A stretch of DNA of 64,000 bases, from the NCBI GenBank assembly GCA_009869945.1, contig WIXG01000071.1:124001-188000 (forward strand). Reading direction: 5' to 3'. Below, in pieces: positions 25,001 to 38,000 of the stretch. The notes beneath the pieces are model-generated. The model was not told the DNA's origin, did no database searches, and saw only the letters and a program-made list of their open reading frames with translations. A program made the translations under genes and the position numbers. The stretch's first letter is position 1; each line of letters starts with the position of its first letter. The stretch is from Mesaphorura yosii (Eukaryota; Arthropoda; Collembola; Poduromorpha; Tullbergiidae).

Positions 25001-28000
25001 ATTTAATTAAACTCCACTGATTCATGTCGCAGGCAGGCAGGCACAGTATTAAGAAATATAAATAAAAACTGTAATAAAAATTTTAAGATTTTCCTTCCCT
25101 CAGCCCGTACTGCCAGCTAGACACGGTCGAGAGCATTTCATGAAGTTTATGATCCGGGTCAACTGCTGCATGGTGTCAAATGGGTTTCCTGGTATTAAAC
25201 CTCAAAATGTCGTGTAAAAGGTTACGAATAAAATCACATTTTTATTTTTATGAGAAATTGGAAACATTTTATCTCCGGCCTTCTTGGAGTTTATCACCTC
25301 AGCCCACACCTTGGTTGCGCAAGATTCGGCTCGTGCAGCGCTCTCAACCAATCCACGTCAGTCTCAGCATCAGTAGCAAAGTGCAATGAAAGATTGTTTC
25401 AACAAATGCGATGGCAAAACTAAATATTTGTGGAGCAATATTATTATTAGCAGTGTTGAGCACAAAGTTTTATATATTACATTTTACCACAGAAAAGATA
25501 TAAAAATTACATTAGCTGTACGTATGCTGACTGCCCGTGTCATAAAATATCAAGTATAAAACGGTGACCGTGCAGAACAAAAATAGATACATCAGCAGAG
25601 CATTGATTTTTTTTCAGCCGTCTGTCAGAGATTTCATAAGCGAGCTGGACTGGCTAGCCGACTGAAAAATGTAGTCAATTTCTGTAATCTTATAAAAATA
25701 TTACAAACGTAAACGTGAGCGTGTACGTGCGAGACAGAGGCTGAGGCAAATGTAAACGCTAAAGTGTAGAATCTGACTTGGTCACTCTTCTTTCAAAAAT
25801 AAGAAAAGTCCATGGAGCAGATTTTCTCATCATCTCACCTCACCTCCACATTTCATCCTATCATACTCAGATGATGAGAACTCAAAAATAAATGTTTCAA
25901 GTCAAGTCCCATCAATACGTGCCGTGCCGTGCTCCGTGAGCGTATGTGAGATCAACCAACCGAGCCCAAGATTTACAATATCATTCGTTCCATTCGAATC
26001 AATTCTTTTCTTTATCTCGCTCGTTTCTGGTTTTGTAAAAAATTACTACTCACGAGCTGAATTACTGCTGCTGTTCCATGCTGCTAAGAATAACAATGCT
26101 ACGCTTGGAAAATATGCTATATCTTCATAAAGATCAATACTTACTTTACGTACTCGCACTTAATTCTTTCAATTATTCGTCTTGCATCGCCTGCGTCCTG
26201 CGTCTGAGAACATGCAAACAATGCATATGGCGTAATTGTTGTTGCTACTCTTGTGGTGTGATTCACGCTCACAAAATACCCAAAACGAGGTGCTAGCCTG
26301 CGTGTGGTGCACAATAATTGCAACCGAATATTCACTCTACTCGTCTGCTGCACTGCTGCGTTGCCTGACCTTGTACCTCGTGTATCGTGTTGTTATTAAA
26401 TTACTGATTTAGTTGATTGTTCAGTCTTGGATTCACACAAACAACAAAAACAAAAGTTAGTCTACCGGCACAAAATGTATTTTTATGGCTGGCTTGGAGT
26501 TTGTGTTTAGCGTTTAGCGTGAACGTGTCAAGTCTTTTGTAGAACTCAAAGCTTGCATCGCTTTAAAATGTCAGTCAGTGCAAAGTGTTCCGTGCACTAT
26601 TTCGCCTGAGCTTTTCGCAATAATCGATATCAGCATCAGCGGAGCGTTGCATCGTGACCAAGTGCGGTGAGCAGGGTAGCGAATTGTCAAGTCATGGCGG
26701 AGGAGATAACAGCTCCCCAATTAGCACATGTACTCAGCCGAGCCTCGCTCGCTCAATCAAACTAACTATGCCGTATTAATGACCTTTTACTTGAACTCTA
26801 TACCCTTGGCTTGCTGCTGCTGCAGTTGATGGCCAACACAAACACGTAAAGGGTTGGGACCCAGCAGAGGAGAAGAGTTGCATCGAGTTATTTTGCTGCG
26901 CTGGCTGCTGGCTGGCATGACACAAGCAGCTGACACATTTATTATTATGTCAATGAGAGATTTCGTTTCAAGATTACAATTGTGGAGCGTAAATGTGTAA
27001 ATTCTTTCACAGCACAGACCTTCGCAACGTTGTTACAGGAGCGGGTGCAGGATGAAGTGTAATATTATATTATGATAATTGCACATGAAGAGCAGCATTT
27101 TATTACAAGAACTATTAAACGCAGTCGCAGGGTATACTGTATACGAATAAAATATTTCCATATTCACACACTTTGCGCCAGTCGAGCATGTTTTCAGATA
27201 AATGCGTCCGTAAACCATGTACGGAGTTATCTTCGTCGTACATCATAAAAATAACATCAGGACGGGCAAAGCAACGCGCTTTTAACCATGTTTTGGCTGC
27301 GTTGACGACGCTGGCTGGCTGCTGGCCTTTCTGGTTTTCATTTTAATATGTCGTTTAGAACATAACCACATACTTTTGTCTCAATTACAATAATAGCTCG
27401 CGCCAGACTCAGTCTCGGTGCCGGATGAACTCGTAACTGTGAATGTGTAATGCATATTTTATAATCTTAGAGTGCAAACATCTGCGTCTTTTCTCCAAAC
27501 TGAAATAAAAAGCAGAAACACTGTTCAAAATCAATTAAAAACTGATCTCCATGTTCGTAACTCATAACTGACATCTCGGCGAGCTTCGTGTGCGTTTCAG
27601 GAAGAAGACAAGTGCACACTCAAGTCGTAAAAAATGACGACGACTCGTAAAAAATATTTTAGCACTTCGTAAAAAATTCATATTATACCAATTGCCAATT
27701 GGGGAAATTGTGCAATTTTGCGCGTGGTTTCAGGGGCTGCGAAAATTATGAACTTCGTTACTGAGACTTGGCTGCGCTGCCCAAGCCCGTTAAACTCGGC
27801 ATGCCCGCTTCGTCGGTCGTTGACGAGAGTCGACATGATGGTTCGTGGCATCATTTTAAAATTTTACAAGCATTGATTCGAGAGCCATGCAATTCCCTGC
27901 TCCGTATGCGCACTTCTGCTAATTACACGCGGCGAAGGACGGACGGGTGCGATACATGAATGCGAATATGTAATCAGCACGAGCACATAAAAAGAGTCCA

Positions 28001-30290
28001 AATTGTTTTTAGTAGAGAAGGAAACGATGGCAGTAAATGCCGAGACGCAAAACGGTGCTAAATTTTATTTTACTACTGTGCATTTTTTATTTGCTCGAGG
28101 ACTCGCCTGCCTGCCTGTGTCTAGTGTCTATCTCCGTGGAGTATCTTTCGTGTATGTAAACAACTGTTAATAGCTTTTGAGTTATAAATGAGTCAATAAA
28201 AACAAGAGATAAAATATAGGAATTACGAATATGCTAGCATCCACGGCGGAAGAAAGCGGTGGAGCCTCGTTCAATTCTCCTAATGGCCTTTGTATGCCAC
28301 GGGCATACCGGTGCCAATAACCATCCATCCCTTCACTTCAATGCGTTATGCACCGCACTGTGCACGGTTGTCTTTTGGTGTCATAATTTATGTATCGGTT
28401 AATATTTGTAGTTTTATATCGCTTACGGCTCTACGTGTGCAAACTTTCACCTGGACTTTACTCTTTTCGTCCTACACGCAAGAAACCATTTCAGTTTACA
28501 TGGAACGAAACGAAAGATTGGGCGATTAGAGACCTCTGGTCGCATTTAGATTATTGTCTTCTATCAAACATACAGCACAGAATGGCTTTTGCTAGAATCG
28601 TGATCGACCCGGGCTTCAATACACACACGTAGTATGCAAGTGGTATGCAGCAACGGTGTCCAGACCAGGTAAGCACCGGGCCGGCCAGAAGGCAATGAAG
28701 GGTTTGGAGTACAAAATGCCTGGCTCGTAAAGAATGTGACAATGACACAAAAGGGGATTAATAATAAATGATGAATGAAGTATCAGCTAGATGATAGATT
28801 GAATCGTGAGTTGATGGTCGAACAACGAACTCTTATTATATTAAAAATGTATAAATAAATATTTGCTTTATTTAGCATACGGATGGAACAGGCTAACGCA
28901 ATTGTAATAATGAAACCCTGAAATTGCCAGTACACTTCAACCTCAAGCAACAAAGTCAACTTTGAATTTCGTAATCATGTGTTTCTTTTCAATACGCAAG
29001 ACCAAAACCCAAGAAAAGCCCGAAAACCGGATCGACCGTGAATGCGAATGCCATAAAGACAGAAATAACAATTTCACATTTCTCGTAACTTGAAATAATA
29101 ATAACTGCTGCTAGAAACCTGTCTGTCAAGATTGGATTTATTGATACAGGGTAAAGCAAACGCAGAGGCAAGCTAAGGCTATGGCTGTAGCTGTGATGGT
29201 GGCTTACGAAAATGATCGTACTATGTAATGCTTTATTATTATAATTACATATTAACTTGACTAGCGAACTAGCCTGAGAATGCATTTGTGCCTTACCTGC
29301 ATGCCTGTGTGAGTATTGAACCCAGCATTTGCTACTATTTGCTTAGTATGGTGATGTATCAGTGAGTTACGTGAATGAAAAAGAACAGCATATGGTTTTC
29401 ATTTTAACAATGACATCGACGCTGTCGAGTTCGAGCCGGGTTCCAGAATGAATTTTAATATACGAGTACGAGCAGCATACGTTACCACCATAGTCGGATG
29501 GATGGATACAAATAATGTTCGTGCATATGTCTGCGTCGTCGTCGTCAAGCCTTATGGACAGTCGTTCGTGGATTCCGTCAACCTTTCCTGTCCTCTCTGC
29601 TATTTTGGGTCTAATAAATTGCCCTCAGTCCGATCCCATTCAATTTACGAGAAAAAATGTTTTTCATTACGGCAGTCAGTCAGTACTCGATCAAAATGAT
29701 AATAATGTTACAGCTTACCTACAACCGACATGCCCTGCAGTCAGGCGAGTACAAATACAAATGTAGTAAAAAAAATTCGAGGCAGAGGAAAGCCGAATGA
29801 CAGACAACATCGACGCACACGCCGCACAAAGCGAACACAAATTGTTACCCGTGCAATTAATACTTGACTTGATTTCTATTCCAATTTTCCTCTCGGACAT
29901 GTTTTTGCAGATTGAGTCTAACTTGATTGATTAGGCGATTCTTGTCCGCATTTATGCACTGCGCACTGATTCGTTGTATGAAGACCACGACAGCCGTGAA
30001 CTTACGATTCAAAGTCCATTGCAACAAGAGCAGCCAACAGCACGAAGCATTGAAATATGGCAACAAGTCAAAAACATCATTCACTTCTAATTTCGCACAT
30101 TAAGTCCATAATTTATGGCTATGACATTACCAGGCACGATTGCAGCGCAAGATATTAAACGTATTTGGTGTTAAAATAGATTGCAAATGAGCAGGCGAGG
30201 AGCAAAGGCTAATATTTTAATATTTAATGGTTCATATCAGGCATACAGCTCGATTTCAATCAAATGACCAAAAAAATAGTCTTTCTATTT

Positions 30291-30344
30291 TCATCATCGT
30301 CATCATCACCGACATCGCCATCGCCATCGCCAGCAGCATCCTCG
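30291..30344 (+). repeat. CAT/CGC trinucleotide-type repeat
   Basis: An imperfect array of TCATCATCG, CATCACC and CCATCGCCATCGCC units, ending in CAGCAGCATCC. It is degenerate and probably a simple repeat, not a coding exon: no splice borders flank it. Confidence 0.8.
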
Positions 30345-30346
30345 CG

Positions 30347-30360
30347 GCCTAGGCCTAGGC
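30347..30360. repeat. 14-bp perfect palindrome GCCTAGGCCTAGGC
   Basis: The sequence equals its own reverse complement and is two overlapping GCCTAGGC units. It directly follows the CAT/CGC repeat. Confidence 0.85.
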
Positions 30361-32000
30361 TGTGGGCCTGGCAGGAATAATCATCATTATCAGAGACATA
30401 CCACGCTAGACGCTATTACGTTACGTGGCAAACACGAGCAAAAAATGCGAATGAGACACTCACGCGGTGGTGGCGAACAGCGAAAATGGCATGACATAGC
30501 ATTGGAAGAAAAATCGAATCGAATCAAGATCTATAGAGAGCCATTGAACACAATCGTGCAAGCGGGAGCGTATAAAAAGGTCCTGCCGAATACATGGCGA
30601 ATCCAAAAAGGAGAAAAACGCAGATAGGATCGAAGTTAAAACTCCATTTTCGGAGAAACGGCAGACAAAAGATGCAATGGTATAGAAAGAGAATTGGGAT
30701 TTACTATGCGGTGCGCACTTTTACCCGAAAAAACCAATTCAGGCTGCACTGAGCCAGTGAACGGTGGACGGCTGGAGCAGGCACTGATACCAGGCTCAAT
30801 TCAGTGCACACATGCCCGCCCGGCTGCCGCTTGAATGAAAAGAAAGGAGCGAGAAAGATAAAGGTGCATGTATCAGTCGCGAGTTACTGAAAAGAGTAAA
30901 CGAGAGAAAAGAGTCGTATTGCACACGGGTAAAGACTTATGATGATGCGATGGTGGTGGCAATGGCAATATAAAAGATTCGATTTGAAATACTGCCTCGC
31001 TATCAGTACAGAACATAAACGTGGCGTTGCGATGAGTCGTATGACTCGTACGTGTGCGAACGCAAGAGGAAAATATTTCATGGCATTTTACACATTGCAC
31101 ATCCTCTCTGACTTGGCTTTATAGTGTTGTCCGTGTGCTCGACTTCCTCTTCGCTTTTAGCTTTGCCACCCGTTTGCGTATTCAAATCTCAACCGGCCGT
31201 TTCCACTTTCCATATACCGTAGAATTCGAATTTTGCAAGCACGGCCTTTCGGTTCATAACGTAGTAGTGAGTAACCGTTGTAATTTACTATAACGTAGAA
31301 AAACACACGTTTTTAGTATTTAACAGCGTTCAAGAAAAAATAGTGTGAGAATATGAAAACCATAGATTAATTTTTTCAGCGCTATGCCCCTTGTGTTATG
31401 TGTAAGTTGAGCGAGTCTGAGTTGATACAATCTTTGACTGAACTGCGTCTGTATATGACTTTGTTGTTTAGAAAAATTATGACTTTAAACATCTTCTCTG
31501 TACTGAAGTAGCACTGTATAAATACATAATTTTTATAAAAACACAAGCCTTGACTCGCTCAAGTTGCCTACTCGTACACTGAATTCTTTACTCGTTCAAC
31601 TCGCCTCGGTGTAATTTCTGAAAGGTCCGGAGCATAACTTGAAATGAATACTCAAAAGTACGGCAGCAGAAAGAAAAAATTCACAGGACGTACGTGCCTG
31701 CCTGCAAAATTACCAACTGGCTTTATAATTGCGTCAGATAAGCAACCTTCCGACAACGTACATATTCGTTCAGTCACTGGTACGAAAAAGCTTGCATTGT
31801 GCGGGTGCAGTCTTTAGAACTTGCGGTGCTGCATTGCTAATCTGCGACTCGTATCTAAATCAGAACATGCATTGACGAACAAGTTAACAAGGTATCGAAA
31901 TGAGCTACACTTCGAGAACAAAAGTTCCAAAAAAATTGGAATCGTTGTGTGAATACTAAAACAAACGGTTGGAATTCATCAGGCGTGTTTCCTTCCACTC

Positions 32001-35000
32001 GACAGCAGAGCTAATTCCCTGCCTGCCTGCTTTCAAAACTTGAGCTTGCACGCTCGTGGACATCATTTGCGATCACGATCATGATCTCGAAGGCTTGCGT
32101 TGTCAGTCAGGGCATTTTGCATGCACTAATTAATTCATAATCCATTGCATGGAACCGAGTCCGTTGGTTGTGTGAGCCTGTGCAGTGGACTCTGGACTGA
32201 ACAGCAGCTCGTGGAGAAAAATATGATTACGAAACAGATGTTGCACTTTTACAGAGCACAGGAATTGGTTTGACCAACTAATGTATCTCTTTACTGATAA
32301 TGAGTACAGTGCACTTGCTGTGCTTAGTTAGCAGATTATTTAAACTGGCACTTTAATTCGATGTGGATTTAGGGTTCATTCGGCTCAAACAGCAGTGTGT
32401 GTGAGTGACGCACGTTACGAAGCGCAAATGAAAAAATGCAAGCTGCAATTACAATTATGCCATATAGCAGGATAGAGTTGATAAAAACGCTGTGCGCATG
32501 CACTCAGGTAATGACAAATTAAAAATCCAACCTTAAACCCACTAATGCATTGGCGTTGACTTTGACTTTGGCATGGAGTACAATTGATTTTGATTGCACT
32601 GCAAATGTACATCGATCATCGACAACCACAGGCACCGAATGTGATGCTCGACATGTACTTGGGACTCGCGGAATAATAAATTAGTCATCATTTGTTCACT
32701 TCAGATGTGATATGCGGATTGAAAACCAAGCTTTAAATACTCGACACCGGCGTAGAGCGAAGCAGCTTGCACGGCACGGCAAAGCACACTTGTAATTCAC
32801 AAGCACCGCAATTTGCAATCAATCTGATGTCAGGTGCCACGCTGTCCATCGCATCCTTCATCTGCTCCGTCCCGAAAGCGAACCAATTGTGATGGTGTGA
32901 AGCTTGTATAATTCCAATTATAAAAAATCGCATGTCAAAATCCATCCACTTGATACGTATTTGACTGTCTGAGCCCTGAGCAGAGCGGCAATCATGTAGC
33001 ATGTGGCGTGTAACGCTAATCATGCGGATGCAAGTGATAAGAAACGTATACGAGTCAAATCCAAGCACAGCTCGCATATTAGTATCGTGATGTATTTGTT
33101 GTGCTGAATTCGACTGGCTTGTCTACCTCCTTTGCATTTGCGATTCGAATACGCGAAAGATCTAAATACATCACAGTGGAGGACGAGATGTGAATTATGC
33201 TTGCAAGATGCAATACTCATAATCATCACAATCGTAATTGTAATCATCTGCATTGGCAATGGTCCCTCACAAATCAAAAATATTTCAAAAGGAATTGAGC
33301 TCGAATTTACGATTATGATAAAGCCAACATGACATGACGGCATTGGTAGAAAATAAAAATCGTATTTCAAAATCTCGTTCAAATAGCGGATAAGAGGTCG
33401 AAGGCTCACGACCTTTCGTACGTGCACGATCAGTTCTGCGAATGTGATAGCTGTGTAAACCAGCATGTTAATACTCGCCTTATCATGTAGAAGGTATTTG
33501 CAGTGCAGTTCGGGCCACGACACGACAAGGCGGGCATGCACCGTGTTCGTGTACAGGACAGCGGGGCAGGGTCGACCTTTATTTAAATTAGTCATGAATT
33601 TCAGCGTCGTTAGAAACGTCTCTTTCAAGATCGCTCTTTCTTCCTGCTCTGCTCTGATCAATTGCTCGCGTACTTTGAACTTGCTGTGGTTTCGCAAGGG
33701 TTCTGCTATTAATCGCTTGCCAAGCAGGCGAGTGAGCGAGGTTTCGTTTTCATGATTTTAAAAATAATGTTGTGGTGATGAGTAATATATTACATAAACA
33801 CTGACTGCCTGCCATGCAATCATGCAAGACCGACAGACTACACTTCAAATATACAGGCTACAGCCACTCCAACCGACTGTGAGCTGAATCCAAACTCCAA
33901 AGCCCACAGCCAAGCCAAGTCATAGATTATGCAATAAGTCGTACGTTCCATTCTTCACAGAGAAAATAAACCTTCCTATAATTACGTATAGCGAGGAAGG
34001 AAGGAGCGATCTGCTTGCAATATATCTTCGTGACTTGACTTAAGACGTCTATCCTTCAAGTAGATTTAATGCCACACCGCACCACATTCTCCGTACACGG
34101 AGCTTGATGCGGCGTGTGTTTATCTGGATAAAATCATTGCTGCTGTTGCTAAATACTTTTAAACTGTTTTTCTTCTTCTGCTCCTACTCATTTCATCATC
34201 CCGTCGCTTGTAGACTGTTTGTCTTGGTAAAAGCCAAAGTCAGGTCAAAGTCATCGAGAAGCATTGAATGATTACGTGTTCGTACCTCGTCAGAAATGTG
34301 AAACCAGTGCAGGAATTGCAGACTTTATTTTTCTTACAGGAGTGACACTCACTAAAACAAAGTAAAGTAAATACGCGAATACGCTCTTAGCCCACAAAAG
34401 AAATTAATTTGTTTTAAAATAGCCTCGTCTCATCTCCGTTCAGGCTTGACGTTTCTCGTACATTTTTATTAACCCTTGCCCATTTCCATTTCTTGTTCTC
34501 GGTTCGTCTGTCCCCTCTTCAGTCTTGGCCGGTTTTCTTGGCAGCCCGGCACGGAATGACTGGCTTTGAAAAGAATTCATTTACGTAATGAGTGTGGAGC
34601 TGGTGTTGTAACAAGCGTGCACAAATTGCACCAAGATTCCCTCAACACCATTCATCACTCACTTGCAGATCCGCATTGAAAGGAATGGACCATGCAAAGT
34701 AACGACGAATTATGCTCGCTCCGTGATGCTGCGTGCTGAAGTGGCTCAAATAAGAAATCCGCAAGCAGGCCAGGCTTTGGGAAACTTTGTAGCTGACAAA
34801 ACGCGAGTTCTCAATCTGTAATATTTCCCTGCTTCATGGTTCTCTGCGTCTCCATTATGCTCATGCTACCACGTAGTTTATTGTGGATTTTTATAAACTT
34901 TAATTTTGTATTCTTTCGCCACTAAAATAAAAATGTATCTTTTCCACAACAGCCAGTGCGGCCCGTGTTAACCCTTCTTCTCTGCGCTTTGCACGGCACT

Positions 35001-38000
35001 GCACAATGGAAATCTGAAAGCAATTTTTCTACTTGCTTCCTTTCTTCGACGCAGCAGTTTGAGCCGTGGCCATAATAATAATATTATTCAAGTGAGGGCA
35101 TTCTTATCAATATATAATCTCAGACCCGGCAAGCAAGGCTGAGCCAGGCAGGCGAGGCGAGCAGGCATTGTATTTTCACGCTTCCATTACTAACAATACC
35201 CCCTAACCAAGTTCCAAGTCAGTCAGTGAGTTCTTCCTTCAGCGAGGCACAAAAGAATTAAAAATGAGTCTGAGTTTGAGTGACTGTGGAGAATTAATCC
35301 TACTAGAGTTACAGCCTGCATTCGAATCGGACCGGAATAACCGCGCCATAAAGTTACACAGAGCACAGGCAGGAATAATGTGCAGATCTGATGGATATTG
35401 ATGATTGCCTTTGCCCAGCGTCCGCGTCAGCGGCGCAACAATGATCGTAAAGCAATATAATTACTAATACGCGAAGGGAAAACAAATACAAAATTATTAA
35501 TACAGGATTTTGCTGCCGATTATAAAAAGATAATTATACAGGATCCAAAGTAATGCGAAGGTACGTGAGAAATGTACGCTGGTAATGATGGCTTTTATTT
35601 TATAACCATTTTTATTAAGCTAATTTTGTATTGCCTTGCTGCTGTTGCTTTAATTGTAAACTGTGTACATTGTATGCGAGGAATTAAATACAACTTCCCA
35701 ACTCGATCCACTCCCTCGATTGTTCTTTGTTCTGCATCGCTATTGCTACTGCCATTGCTATTTAGCGCTAAACCCTTTTTTATGTATAAAATCTACGAAA
35801 TATTGTCCAGAAACAGGATTTGAACTGGTCCAACTTCCGACTCGACTGACGAATTCACAATTCCTATTACAAAAAGTCAATGGCGTAGTCTTTATCTCCT
35901 GTCTCATCTCTTCTCCATGCCTTGAATTCAAACCCGATTGAATTTTATGTGCACTCTTTAGCTTGGGCAGTGCCAAAATGCCAGTGCAGCATCTACTTTA
36001 AATTCCTTTTGTATGTTGCCTGTGTACTTTAACAACTGATACGCTAACAACAAAATAATTTAAATCTGGTTTAGTTTACCTTTTCAATTTAATAACCCTC
36101 TTCTCGTCGCTTCTGCTCTGGCTCTGGTTTTTATGTTCTTTTGTGTATCAGAGCACTGCACTGTAGTCAGTGCCATGCCTGTGGAAAAGACAGGAAGGAT
36201 CCACGAACAATCCGCGTTTCGCATAATGAAAATGCACTCTCAAACACAAAACAATAGAATTTATGTGTTCGGGCAGTTGAAAAACAAATACTGGCAAGTA
36301 GCAGAAGCGAAGCCAACAGATAAGATGCGGTCTAAAACGCTGTTGCTGCTTCACCGAACCGTACTTAACAATGGTTTCATTGTGTACAGGAGATTCCGCT
36401 TTGGAAATTATGTTTGCCCATAAAACCTGACCGCGTTCAGGAGTAGCAGCAGCCAGCAAGTGTGTTTGTGCATAATAAGCAGCCCAGGAGCAAACGTATT
36501 TAAGTTAACTAAATGGCCTTTGTTATTATTTAAGTAGATGGCTGGGCTTCATCGCGAGAAGTGGGAAATAGTAAGTGTAAATGCAAACTACTTGAGCGAA
36601 CAATGATCTAACCAATTTCGGGACATCGTAAAACCCATATACCATTTGCACTTCAACTTCGTGCCATGCGGACTTGATCTCTTTACGCTCCAACAGAGGC
36701 AGCAGGCTTTCATTCTGTTCGTGGTCAGTTTAAATCCAGTATCAGTAATTTCATGGCCTGGGCATGACCCGTTCGCCCTCGTACGTGCTACATTGGGCTT
36801 TAAACGACTGTGTTCACTTGTCCACAGTGGGGAAATTCATTGTTCAAGTGCCCATGCGACTGATGCATTCGCTGAGAGCCAGTGTCCATTAAATTAATAA
36901 ATCTGCAGATAATGACCACGAATCTTCGGTCTGGGTCGCTCACGAGAGCTTGTTATTGGTGTGCAGTGCGTTGCGCTTGATGCACTTTTTCCACTTTAGA
37001 GCACGACGACCGTACGAGTACGACAGCTTTGGAATCATTTAAAACACGTAAAACGTGTAATTGTTAAATTTACTTAGTCGAAAACAAAGAACGTGGCAGG
37101 CAGACAACCAAGCAGAAGTTTACCTTGCGCACGTGAATTTATTATGCAGTCTTTTATACGCACACGGACTCTTCTCATTTCAGCCAAAAATCAGTCTCAT
37201 CGCATCGCATGTTTGCCATAATTTCGTCTGTCAGTTTTATAAAATCTAGTCGTCTTTCTTAAATTGCATTGCATGCACGTCGGCTCGACGTTCCTCTACC
37301 TTGCTTTGCTGAGTTGAACTGAATTTCATGTCTACAATAACATCATATGATTCTCATCATCATCAATTCCATCGCATCGTGTTGCACACATTAAGCCGAC
37401 GATGTCTAGTCGTCGTCGGTACAAATGACACGGACCTCGCCATCGCTCCGTCAGGTTCATATTCTATTTGCTCATGTCATATTTTTTAGTGTTTTTTTTT
37501 CAATTAAATGCAATGTTGTACTTTGTACGGCTGCACGTATAATAAAAATTTGACAATAAAATTGTTCCGCTGCTCTTCTTGCCGTTGCTCGGCCGAGTGC
37601 GTGTAATGAGAAACCTCTCCTCGACTTGCCAGCCTGTTTACTTTGATTTTGTTTATGTGCTTTTTGAAATGTCATAAAATAGTCATCGCGAAACTTGCCG
37701 TGATTCCCTTCAGTTCAGATGCAGCGGCACGGCATGGCATTGAATGACACGTACAATTCGAAATAAAATGTCGACTCTGTGCTGCGCTGGGCTGCCAATG
37801 CATGCAGCACGTAACGACGGAGCGCGCTTGATTGCAGGCGAGTCGAGCCATGAACTCTGGGCTGCCGGTAATCAATAACGCCTGAATCAATTGTAATCAT
37901 CAACAATCAGCTAATGGCTCAAAGGCAAACGCTTGAGTTTCAGTGCGTAATCGCTTACGAGCGTCATAATGAGTCAAACAGTTTTTAAATTCTCAATTCC

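Larger units (their letters stand above)
22001..32000. other. Intronic sequence without a supported gene (22-32 kb)
   Basis: No exon could be supported. Three spaced copies of CGTAAAAAA lie at about 27626-27676. A CATCATCGCCATCGCC-type repeat at 30291..30344 runs into a GCCTAGGCCTAGGC palindrome at 30347..30360. TGCATGCA is at 24300. A degenerate CGACTA-type repeat lies near 24390-24425. Confidence 0.5.

Noticed and set aside
35810-35850. AGGATTTGAACTGG, reminiscent of a tRNA T-arm on the minus strand
   Set aside because: No matching acceptor stem, anticodon arm or A box nearby.
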